Origin: Sycon ciliatum | Taxonomy: Eukaryota > Porifera > Calcarea > Leucosolenida > Sycettidae | Direction: 5' to 3' | Assembly: GCF_964019385.1 (NCBI RefSeq) | Contig: NC_088647.1 | Span: 17,631,728-17,695,727, forward strand | DNA length: 64,000 nt | Shown: positions 23,862-35,400 of the stretch, piece after piece | Layout: each line of letters starts with the position of its first letter | How positions within the stretch are numbered: the stretch's first letter is position 1 | Notes under the pieces: generated by a model | Databases searched by the model: none | The model's input: only the letters and a program-made list of their open reading frames with translations | Told to the model about the DNA's origin: nothing | Position numbers and translations under genes: made by a program

Positions 23862-25757
23862 GAAGTGACTCGCCGAGCCTCGGTGGTGAAGCCCACACAG
23901 CAGCCACCGCCAGGCAAGAGAGTCCAGTCCTCCAATGCAATTGAAGCCAAAGCTGCTGCTCAAGCCAAAGAGGAAGCAAGAAACTCTGCCAAAAAAGAAC
24001 AACTACAGAACTTGATGAACGTCACCAAACTTGAAACAAAAGATACTCCGCTAAAATACTCACATGTAAAATCCGGAACATCTAGAGCAGCTGCTAGTAA
24101 GGATAAGCCTCCAGGCGCAGCAGCTCCCGATGCTGTAATTGATCTCGAAAAACCTAACACATGCTCATCTCCTCCTTCTGCTGTATCAACTCCTCCTACT
24201 AGCTTGTTGGATGATGACACTGCTGATTCTCCAGCCGAATCACCCGTCACAGATCCTGTGTTGGGTGGTGCTGCTGGCTCTCCAGCTGAATCACCCGCAG
24301 TAGATCCTGTTACTGCCGAGCAGGCCAGGGTGAAAGCCAGAGGTCCAGACGTACCCCGTGCAGCACATCCACAAACTCCTCCCTGGTTTGCTGGTACCAA
24401 ACCGAATGGCAGAAAGAAGCCAAAGCTGAGGCGGCAGAATGCACTGGACGGTGGCGACACACATCAGTACCCTAATACTACTGCTACTACTACTAGTGGT
24501 GTTCAGCGACAGGCTGGCATCGCCACTGCTACGCTCACTGGTACCAAGAGAGCCACCGGCAAGCCGCGTTCTGACACTGCAAGACAGCCGCCGGACGGCA
24601 GAGGAAAACCTGTTGTACAGGAGGAGACGAAGGGCAGGGCGGATCAGCAAACTGATGCTGGTAAGGAGAGCTACGAGGTGCTGTCCTCCGCAAATCGCAA
24701 AACACTACGCAAGAAGTTCAGCGTTGCTCATCGTCTAAAGGAACAGGCTCGCCTGCTTGCCCCTGGCCTGCCCGGTGCACCCCGCATGCTCCTTGACTAC
24801 ATGAACGAGCGTTCATCACCGCCAACACGCCCCGCTGGTCTAATGCCACCACAATCCCGCCCTGATGGTTCATCTCCATCACGAACAAGCTCTTATGGTT
24901 CATCACCATCAATAACAAGCTCTGATTGGTTATCACCACGACGATCACGCGCCGATGATGAGCATAACCAACACGGTGATTCTCAAGTGGTGGAGTGTGG
25001 TGTTGACACTCTGGTACAGGACTTATTGGATGTGCCAGCAGATCGTGAGCATGTTCATATTGCTACTGATGCTGATCGTGAGCATGTTCACATTGCTACT
25101 GATGCTGATCCCAATGTTCCTGGCTACGCTGGCTGCACCGACACTGACCAGGAGATACCAAGGACACAAGATGAAGAGACACTTCCGGTGGAGCCTGTTG
25201 CACAAATTGTTGCCGAGTATCTTGGCTCCACTTCGTCCAGAGTATCAGTAGATTCGGCGGAGCATGAACGGTTGCCCGGTTTTGGATGGCAGTCTCTCAG
25301 CCCACGGACTGTGAGTGCACCCGAAGTCTACCACCCAACCCAGTCCTTCACCCCGCTAGGGCAGCGTGATGTACAGTCGGCTTTGGAATATGTACATAGG
25401 GACAGTTCTGACGAGTTTGAAGACTTCCAAGGCGGTTATGATGCTGAATCCATGGTGTCTTCAACTCGCACGCCGCTGTCGTCCATGCCACTGCAAGAGG
25501 TATCCCTACCACCTACTCCTTACTCTGCACAGGTGCAGCAGCAGCAGCAGGACATTGAGGAGAGCACGGCTACGCCCACATCCCAGCTCATCGGAGAGGG
25601 TTTGGCATCACAGCATGTTGCACCCAGTCCACACGATGCAATGCCGCCAGTCACACCTCACGCAGCACATACACCCAGGCTGCACACACCTCAAGCAACA
25701 CCCACGCCCTATTCCACCCCTGGAAGCACACCCCGAGCTGCATCCAGAAACACCTAA
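23862..25757 (+). CDS. In-frame 631-codon ORF directly after the CCDC113-like TAG
   Basis: After the TAG at 23859-23861 the same frame stays open to the TAA at 25755-25757. Near-start parts are Lys/Ala-rich (AIEAKAAAQAKEEARNSAKKE). The rest is Pro/Ser/Thr-rich and low in structure, with one ordered-looking block (YEVLSSANRKTLRKKFSVAHRL ... MLLDYMNERSSPP, about residues 270-325). An 11-residue unit (DREHVHIATDA) is tandemly doubled here but single in the duplicate. No suitable ATG precedes the open region. A 631-codon random opening is very unlikely, so it is probably translated: by TAG readthrough, by splicing that avoids the TAG, or as a separate downstream gene joined by an upstream exon. 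The sequence cannot decide between them. No known domain recognised. Confidence 0.6.
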   Translation, partial: EVTRRASVVKPTQQPPPGKRVQSSNAIEAKAAAQAKEEARNSAKKEQLQNLMNVTKLETKDTPLKYSHVKSGTSRAAASKDKPPGAAAPDAVIDLEKPNTCSSPPSAVSTPPTSLLDDDTADSPAESPVTDPVLGGAAGSPAESPAVDPVTAEQARVKARGPDVPRAAHPQTPPWFAGTKPNGRKKPKLRRQNALDGGDTHQYPNTTATTTSGVQRQAGIATATLTGTKRATGKPRSDTARQPPDGRGKPVVQEETKGRADQQTDAGKESYEVLSSANRKTLRKKFSVAHRLKEQARLLAPGLPGAPRMLLDYMNERSSPPTRPAGLMPPQSRPDGSSPSRTSSYGSSPSITSSDWLSPRRSRADDEHNQHGDSQVVECGVDTLVQDLLDVPADREHVHIATDADREHVHIATDADPNVPGYAGCTDTDQEIPRTQDEETLPVEPVAQIVAEYLGSTSSRVSVDSAEHERLPGFGWQSLSPRTVSAPEVYHPTQSFTPLGQRDVQSALEYVHRDSSDEFEDFQGGYDAESMVSSTRTPLSSMPLQEVSLPPTPYSAQVQQQQQDIEESTATPTSQLIGEGLASQHVAPSPHDAMPPVTPHAAHTPRLHTPQATPTPYSTPGSTPRAASRNT

Positions 25758-26447
25758 ATGGATGGGCAGATCTCTCATCAACTTCCATGTAGTGATGATA
25801 TACCCGAGACCAAACAAATCCAACTTTTAGGAAATTGCTGTCATTGACAACTCCCTCAAATCGTTCAAGTTTTTCAGGTCTTTGATCGTCAAAATCTATC
25901 CTTAAATATGTAGAAGAAACAGGTATCAAATAATTGTGATTCGTATTCTAGTAATAATAAACAGGTAGAAGAAACAGGTATCAAATAATTGTGATTCGTA
26001 TTCTAGTAATAATAAAACAGGTTTTCTGAAAGGATTGTGAAAATGGATGTTGGAGTTGCTGAAACTCTTTAAGTCGGGAGACAAAACGAAAGGTAGTGTT
26101 TTGTCTGACAAGAAAGAGAGAAAGAAAGAGAGAAAAGTTGCTAGATGCTGGTAAGGAAAGCAGCTGGGTAGCTATAATTGCCAATTATGGCCATGCAAGT
26201 AGCTATCCAGGCCAACAGAACCAAAAGGTGATTACTGGGTGTATGCAGCAGGCCAGCAGGAAAAGGGTATGGGAGGAAGGTACGTTGAAAAGGGTATGGG
26301 AGAAGGAACGTAGAAAAGGGTATGGGAGAAGGAACGTAGAAAAGGGTATGGGAGAAGGTACCTAAAACAATGTATATTATTGCATCTCGGAGCTATTTGT
26401 TCCGTCTAAAGCCCTGCCTGCTGCGCTGCCACAGTCTGGAGTGATCT
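25758..26447. other. Convergent intergenic region between the CCDC113-like and oxidase genes
   Basis: Contains a 53-base tandem duplication (AGGTAGAAGAAACAGGTATC..., about 25907-26017) ending in AATAATAAAACAGG, a possible polyadenylation signal for the plus-strand gene. GAAAGAGA-rich sequence lies at about 26108-26135. Three units of AAAAGGGTATGGGAGAAGG lie at about 26283-26359. Both neighbouring genes end here, tail to tail. Confidence 0.6.
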
Positions 26448-29400
26448 TTATAATTTGCTTTTGGTTTCCACAGCTTCTATGCTAAACTGTCGGCAGAGAT
26501 CGGGATAATTAGGGTCCGTCAGTGCTGTACGATACAGAGAGAATAGTGCAATATCTGTTGCAGTGCGACCTTTTGTTGACAAATCAGTGAGCACCTTTCC
26601 AAGTACACTTGCAAATCTACAGTGGAAAACATACATGTGCATGACACATACCACACACACATGCATACACATAACTTACTCATGATCAATATCTACTTTA
26701 GTTTCCTAAAATTATCTATCTAAAGACACCGAAATACCACAAGCTGCTTTAGACACAATCATATCATTCTTATTCCAGAATGCAAGCAAATGCACTGTTC
26801 AGAGTTGGGCAATGTGCTTCTCAAAGCAGAAGAAGGATTGGTTGATGTAACCAGATAGTGTTCACGCTACAGTTTATCCTACCCGGCATCCATCCAGTAC
26901 GTTCCAGGAAGCAATATTTAAGTCGAGATGCATGCAAGCTTATACACCCCTGCCCCACCTGGGTCTAATCCTTCAGTTAGGTCAATGCATGCCTGCAGCA
27001 AGTCAGATTAGCCTGCGAGCTGCGAGTCACACACTGCCTAGAAAATGTCCAGTTCACCAAGTATACATACTCGAAGTAACAATGGGCACAGGCTACTACT
27101 AGCTTCGGCATGCCGCCAATTCTCAGACTTTACATGCTGTATTAAAAATAGTATGCACCTCTATGCACGACCTTTAAATCAGGGTAACCTGGATTTTCTA
27201 TTATCTAAAAGCGAACAGCCAAACCTGGTTTAAACGATCGCCCACAGTGCGAGTAAACGTGGTCTTTAGCAGGTGGTCTTTAAAACATAGTCCCATACCA
27301 GCATATTGGACCCTGCACACGCATCCATGTACACATGTGTTGGGCACAGAATACTTTCATTTTGATTAAACAGTAAACACCCATATGGGTTTTCACACCT
27401 CACTCACTCAAGGGCATGAAGTGGCACACTTTGCACTGTCACTTGTCACTTCCGTTACCGGCATGCACTTGCTTCGGAGCGCATTTCAGCGACGAAGGCG
27501 GTTGCTTATTCCAGTTTAAAAGTTTCTATGCAGAACTGCGGGAGCATGGAAAACGGTCGTTAAATTTAGGTGGTCGCTAATCCGCTGGCCGTTAACTCTG
27601 GTTTTACTGAAAACGTTAACAATAAACGCAGAAACCTTCGAAGATGAGCAAGGAATGGTTTTGCAAGTCGGCTATAATCAGCATCAAGCCTGCTGCTGGA
27701 TGGAGAATGTTTACAGTAGCATCTGATCCATAATGTAGCTCACTTCAAGGTCGGCTAGCAAATTGGTAGTCACGGTTAGTAGAAGACTACTATCAGTATG
27801 TATGCTAGACGAGTACAGTCCTGTACACATGTAGAGGAGACGGCTCGATACCGGGACGTTTTGACAGCCAAATTTGTATAGACCCAAACCGATCATCAGC
27901 GTTGATTTTTCACTCGAAATATGTTTGTGGAAGGAAACTGGCATGTTGAAGTTTGCTCTGGGGCCAGAGTCAATCGAACTGAGCCACTCCTTTGTGTTGA
28001 CCCATTGCCTCCAAGTTGCCCAATTTTTCGCTTCAAAAAAGTTCAAATCAGAGGTGGCTCCAAACCGGACACGTTTTAGAGTGCACGTCAAATTCACTCT
28101 GGGTCTGAAATTAGGTAATTGCTATCGCTCCACGACGGCCAGTATAGAGTAACAATAAGCCTTGTGTGTGCTTCCATTAGTTTTGATTGGTATGCGGTGC
28201 TTTATTGGCGAGAGGCGAGCCGCTGTTTACCTGCGACAAGAAGTTGATTTTTCGAAAGTCGTAAAACTCAAGTCGCAGTGCGAAGCAACACGTCAAAAAC
28301 TCACCTGCTTGATATGGCGCTTCTGGTCATCGCAGAGCCATGGAATTTTGGCTCGGAGTATAACACATAGTAGTCTCACTGTGACATATGTTTTCTAATC
28401 AAAATACCAAGAGAGAAAGTGAATATTGAGTCCGTTCCGGTTTGCAACCGGTGTCCTATTTGAAACCGTCCCCTCTACACAGTTACTATGCCAACCAGGT
28501 TGTGCACTTACTTGAAGGCATGTCCACCGCCAACACAGACTGACACATTCGGGTGTCCGTATCCAGCCAGGGTGTCCACGACAAAGTTACGATCCGGTGG
28601 CATAGTGTAGAGGCATGTCTTAACCAGGGCCTTCGGGCCGTATGCCTGCGGACAAGGCAAAAATGCAACAATACGGACAAATAAGCTTGAGTGTACAGTC
28701 GTCCCTCTCTAATCCGGCACTTGTTTATCCGGAACCCTTGCCAACCGGCGCACTTTCTGACGAAACCGATTTTTTTCGTTCAATTCCTACATCTTAATCC
28801 GGCACTTGAATTCCGCCTCCGGCAGTAACTTTTTGAAACGAATCGCTCAAACTGCACATAGTTTGATTTCATAATCCGGCAGTCGTAAATCGCGTACCGT
28901 ACAGGTGCACTCCTTGCCAGGCCAGGCTAGGCTTGTCCAGGAGACAACGGCAGTCAACCATACTTTCTTATTTTTATTTAGCAAGGAGTAGTGTCCTGCC
29001 AATTTTCAGGTGTGTGTGTGTGTGCGTGTGTGTGCAAGAGTACATGTAAACATGTTCTCTGTTTTACTTTATCACTTTATCACTGTGTATTCCCGGAGAA
29101 CAATTGAGAATATAAAGCCGTGCACTAAATACTTGGGTCGACACGGAAAAACCCTGCGTTTTGACATACATATGATACATGCATGCAATTGGGTAGGGCC
29201 GGGTCAGAGGGCAGGATTTCTTAATCCAGCACCCTCGTTAATCCAGCAGAAAATGCCGTAGCAAAAGGTGCCGGATTAGAGAGGGACGACTGTACATGGA
29301 TCAGCAGATTGTTGTGTAGCAATCAAATTGAATCAATACCTATCCGAAAAGAGTGATCTTTACACTTGCTCGGATCCTTACACTTCCCTTTCGGTCTCTC

Positions 29401-32400
29401 TTACATCAAATTATATTTTGTTTCCAATTCGGTTCTCCTTCTAGTGGCACTCAGTACTGGTGAGTTAGCAAAAGTAAATGGTTTATACCCTATATGTACC
29501 ATACCGTGCATGTCTGTGTTTAGACCAGTACTGTGTATGCCTAAATGTATCCTCTTACAGGATTGAAGTACTAGTTTCACTTAAGCCATGATAAAGAATT
29601 TAAAATGTTCGGCCTTGTTTCACACAATACGGACAGGTTCGGGATGATGCAATCTCTATTAATGCACTCGATTGCAGGTCCAATCCCCGAATAGCAGAAG
29701 TTAAAATTGGGTTTCAAAGCCTAGATGGCTATAGGAAAAGCTTTATTCACTACGATTATCCAGCTGTATGAAAGAATGGAGTACCAACGGATGTGCCGCT
29801 TTGCCGATGGTGCTGTGTCAACGTGTCGAGGTCGGCTGGAGAGAGCAGTCATGGTGAGGTGCCATCGATGAAAATTTATTCAGTTGGAATGTACATGTGC
29901 TCGTACATGTAAGAAAATGTTACCTCTGCTCACTTTTGGAAAGAACTTCTTAACAAACTCATCTGTCTTCTCTGTGTTGAGCTTGTCTGGTGTGAAGCTC
30001 CTCTGGTCGGCTGTGACTGCTGCACCACCGCAGTCGATGGCAATCTTGACTCCCATGATACCATGGATGGGCAGGCCGTAGAAACTCAAATTGTCATGCA
30101 CCCAGATCCAGACGGGAAATCTGCAAGAATGAACATGTCGGGCGGGTGAGACAAGCTTCAGCACGACACACCAAGAATATATAGCACACATTTTCAGATG
30201 CAAAGTACTGGACTTTCTTTAGTATCTGCATAGGATATCCTTGCCATTTGGCTTTGGGGGTACATGCACAGTCCTGGATATGCCACGGCACCTTACTTTG
30301 GCTATAAAAATAACTCAGTTGCCCTCAGAGATACTTCAACGTGTGTGCGTTGTGCAGAACACTCACTGCATATACCGGTACAATGCACTGTAGCAATACG
30401 CAGAGTTGCTGTAGTGTAGTAAAAAAAAAAGAAGAAGGGGTCATGAACGATGCAGTGAACCTTGCCAAAGTAGCGCATCTCTATAAATCACACACATTTC
30501 AGTTGTTAGGATAGTGTTGGTACGCGTGGCTGGACATTTCTAGAGAATGTCTGCTTCTCAGGTGAATCATACAGCATACCGCATTTCCCCAATTACGAAT
30601 CGTATCGTTTCACAAAAGGCAACGCAGTCAAAGAAGAGTACAGTAAAACCTGGTGTAAGCGACCTCTGGGTTTAGTGACCGTTTTTCCATGCACCGACAG
30701 TTCTACACAGACACTGTGGGACCAGGTTCTAAAGACCACCACCCGACTTTAACGACCGCTTTTGCTTGCACCGTGGGGTGGTCGCTGAATCCAGGTTTTC
30801 CTGTTACATGTATGTGATCTAGAGTGAAGTGTGCATGCTATTTCTCATGTTAAAATTTGTTTTACTATGACAGAGGAGCACAAAGGAGACCATGGCATTC
30901 ATGACCCGGGGAGTGCGCGACAGTAGTCCCAACCGTTCTTACTTTGCCGGCAGGAAGTCCTGGATGTGCGGTGTGGCGTAATACTGGACCTGTTCTTGCG
31001 TAATGGTCAGCGGGACGTGAACTCCAAAATTTCCCAGGGCCTGCACAAGAGAGTGGGTTGCGTGGAAAAGCAGACCGGGGGAATTTCTAAAAGTAACCAG
31101 TGCAGAAAAGAAGTACTGTAAAAGCCTTATATAATAATTATATCGAAGTGCTAGATCTAACGAGTTAACGAGGATAAATCTGTCGCTATAATAGAAAACT
31201 TTATACAGAAATCGATACTTACAGTGTTGCTAGTGAGCGTTGAGAAAGAGTTCTTTACATTTGGGTACATGTAAACTGGTCCATTTTAGGAAATCGTGAT
31301 ATTTGCAGCTCGTTACTATAATGGCTTTTACAGTACTATGTTCTTCATTTGACCAAACGACACCACACAACACTTGCAGACAGTAGCACAAACAGTTAAG
31401 CCACACTACACAAGGTTGTGTTCCTCTCATGAAATCCCGTCATCTTATGGACCGGAGCGAGACTTGTCAGGGTTAACACTACTCCCTATAGTGGAGTGTG
31501 GCTGGGGAACTAATCGTGCTACTGTGCCATCTACAAGCATCGTGTGGGGTCTCGTCTGGTCAAATGAAGAACATAATTATTACAACTGTGAATGGATCAG
31601 GAGCAAGGGTGAGGCTTCTTGCAGTTTCATTTAGAAGAAAGGCATTTGAGCTGACAAGCTCGTTCCCATAACTCTGAAAGACACCGAACATCAGAGGCTC
31701 GTCGGTGGAGCCTGTTGCATTGATGTACATTGATGTGCATTAGCCAACTAATCCAGCATCTCTTCTCTCCTTCTTCTTCCTGCTTTCTTCTTCTTTCTCC
31801 GTCTACATGAGCATAGTCTGATGCGAACGGATCCGCCTATTCTATTTTTTCTATGTGTCCCCTTTTTCTCAGTGGTGCTTTGGTGGCATGCTGATGCTGA
31901 GACCAATGGTGAGTGGAGTGCCTTCAGACACCCACCTTCCCATTGTTCTCTATTGTCCTTTTCATGTTCTTCTGTTTCCCTTTTCCCGGTGGGGCAGTAA
32001 TTTTGAAGTAAAAAAAAAGAAATAATTGATTGAGAAATGAGTTCGGGTTTGCAGAGTGAATGAGAAGAGAGCGAGTCTGCTCTGAAACCTTTTTTCCTAT
32101 AAAATAAATACTTAAAGTAGAATTAAATATCACAACTATAGAGCTGCTTACCTGATTTGCCCATGCACCTGCAGTAACAATGATCTTATCGGCGGTGACC
32201 TTGCCACAAGATGTTGCTATCTCATACAACCGTGAGGCACTCTGCTGCTGTATTCTGAACACCTGGGATTGAATGCAATGAAGATCAAGGAATAGAACTG
32301 GTTCACGAGGAAAACATAAAGACCATGAACCAAAGCCATGTTGTTGACGAGCCTGAAGTTTGTGCTACTATTGAATTGCATGGTTCATGAGGAAACAGCA

Positions 32401-35400
32401 ATTTGCAATGATAGAGTTAGCATAGACACGTCATGCATGATGAACGTTGGTGCTTTCAATGGTGAAAGGCTACAACAAAAAGGTTCCAAAAATCCCGCCG
32501 TGATTCATTCGTTGGGAGTTTTGCCAATATGGGAACTGCGATGGATTTTTGTAGTCACCCATCCAAGTGGTCAGCGCACGAATTTGCACAGATGCCATGC
32601 ATCGCTGTCATGGTTGCCCTACGGTCAAGAAGATTGTTTTCGTCGCCGAGCTCTTTGGTCAAAAGTTAACAAGGTGTCAGCCAAAACATGCTTACTCGAA
32701 CATTTGCTGCAAACATTTGCTGGATGCAACCTATGATCATAGTGAGGTTCCAGGGGACTACGTCCTTCCTGGACGAAGTGGATGATTGTCTGCGGAAAAA
32801 CCAGACCAAAATGGCCACCAATCTGTTTTGTGGGTCGATTTCCAACTTGCCTGACAGTGTGGTGCTAGCACTACTAGGCACTAGTGGATAAAATCCTTCC
32901 CAAGATAGCCAGTGCCAAAGATCTGTATCAGGCAATGCTGGAGTCTCCAGACTGGGTCCTCTGTACTGCCAGCCCTTGTGATAGCCACAGCGCAACTGCT
33001 GCTTCTGATGAAGTCGCCAGATTAGCACCTGACAAGTACAATCCCTAGGCCCTGGGACCATCCAGATTTCTGCCTGGACAAGTACCGAAGATGGATAATC
33101 TCACTGAACCCCAGAACATTCCGGCCAAAACTATAGCACTGAGGCTTCTGGCAGACAACCTGATTATCAGGCACTTCATTGAACAAGAGAGGCACGATGC
33201 CTCAGATGAACACAACGAGGAACTGCTGCAGCACCTGCAAGGATTCGGGCATGCATCGTTCATCATCTTCTTAGACATCATGACAGACATGAGCCCAATC
33301 TTCGCATTCAAGCGTGCTGAGTTTGAGGCTCTCCTTGATCGGCCATGATGCCACTGTTGCCGTGACTACCCAGGCGAGGTTTCTCTGGGGTATTGCCACT
33401 GCTTACTTCCAATCATCTATTAGACTTGTATCAATCGTCGCCACTTACTTGGATGAGGCGGTTGGTTTACCAGGTTGACCGGTATATTCCAAGGCGCCGC
33501 CACCACTCTCTGGAATAATATTACCTACCAATCTGCTAGACCAATGACCTCACCCAAACCACCTCAGAACCTTCAATGGTTTGCAGTACTTTAAGTAGTC
33601 GAAAAGGTCTGCAAGGATCCGATTTGGGGTGACAAGCTCTGGTCCATCCAGCATCTTTTCGCCTAGCATGCTATATCCTATTCCCTTTCACACTATTCTC
33701 GTTATTCTTTTTTTCTTTTCTCCTGTCCTGCTCCACTCCACCGTGCATATGTTACATATTTGCCGAGGAAACTGGACCTTTTAGATGTGCTATTTCCGTC
33801 TCAAAAACTCAGGTGCGCACCATACCCCGATCATGACAAGGAACACACAAAATATCAAAACTAGTGCGAGATTTGCCATCTCTCATCTGTCATAAGTCAT
33901 ATGCATGTACCCACAACATGTCCTGCTTATGGAGTTAGCTATGTAACCGTCAACTTTCACGAGTATCACGTATGCGCGGGTGTTGAATTTGAAATGGTCG
34001 ACCATGTACAGAGCATCATCTGACTAGACATCATGGACAGAGCAATGCTTTTACTAGACATCTAGTTCTCAAGGGAGATGAAGGAATTGTGTGATGCAGT
34101 GACCACATTATACAGCAGCAGTCGTTAACCAGTACTAGTAACTGGTTCTGACCTTGCACTTGTCAACAACCGTTGCTCCACGCTGCCGAGCCAGTGCCAC
34201 GTGAACAGCATTAGCCTGTGCAGCATCCACCAAGCCACCTTCGGGATCAATCAGAGCCTCAACGGAGTCGTCCACTTTGAACTGTGGGTAGCGTCGGTTA
34301 AACTCGCTGCCAGTCAGGTGTTCGTACCTTCAAACAACAAGTCGATGTGTTAATATTATACTTAGAAGTAGGACACACTTCAGGCTCTTGAACATTTTGA
34401 AAGTTTTCACTAGTATACTTTCATGCCCTAGGTGAAATACAGGAAAAATCAAATGAACACGGACAATGGGTTAAATACAGCAGAGAGGTGATAGAAACAA
34501 CATTATTATTATAGGACTTAGAGCCAAAACAGTATCAAATCTCAAATCTCACCTAATGATAAGGCATGAAAGTTTACTAATGAAACTTTCAAAATGTTCA
34601 AGAGCCTGAAGTGTGTTCTACTTCGAAGTATAATTACATTCCTGTCTCCAGGGAAATTGTTCAATGTGTTACAGGAGCATATTGCCAATCAGTTTCCCAC
34701 ACCAGCAGAGTAGTGTGGACTAGGTGCCAAGTCATTATCGAATACTAACTATGGACAGTAATGACATCCCTTGTTAGGCCACACTTTGTTTTTCTATGTT
34801 TCTCGTGACCGCCCTCGTAGGTTTTGAGAAATTTCGGAAGAAAACGAAGTTCATACTTGTACCGGTACATGTGTATGTGCATGTACACTGCACACACTGC
34901 AGCAGCTAGATCCGTCAATTGACATCGTAAACGTTTGCACCACAGCAGCAAAGGAGCACTCCCCGTCCGTTCTCTGCGACGAAGGCTGCCGCAACGAAGC
35001 TTTCAGTCGTTCACTGCCTGAGCTTTTCCGGGTCCCAGGAATACTGTAAGTCGGACGAGTTCCGTGGCAACTGGCATCTGTGGAACGATGTCGTGGGCAA
35101 AAAATCCAAACAATAGGCGCATGGCGAGGAAAAAATGAGCAGCGTGGAGACAAGAATTTGATAAGCAGACACAAGAACGTTGAAATAATAAACCAAAAAT
35201 GACGAGTGTGAAAGCATTTGTTGATGCGATAGCAGATAAATGTATGTTCTCTTCGCAATCTCGTCAAACTTTATACTCGCATTGTTGGAGTTTGCCTGAT
35301 ATCCATGGGCTGATGTGATACCGTAGTCTGTAGTGCAATCATGTAGATCTACTATGGGACTACATGATTGTACAACGTAGTAGTTGTACAGTCACCTACC

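Noticed and set aside
23960..24650. Minus-strand ORFs over the post-stop ORF
   Set aside because: Shadows of a Pro/Ser/Ala-rich plus-strand frame; no start context or homology.
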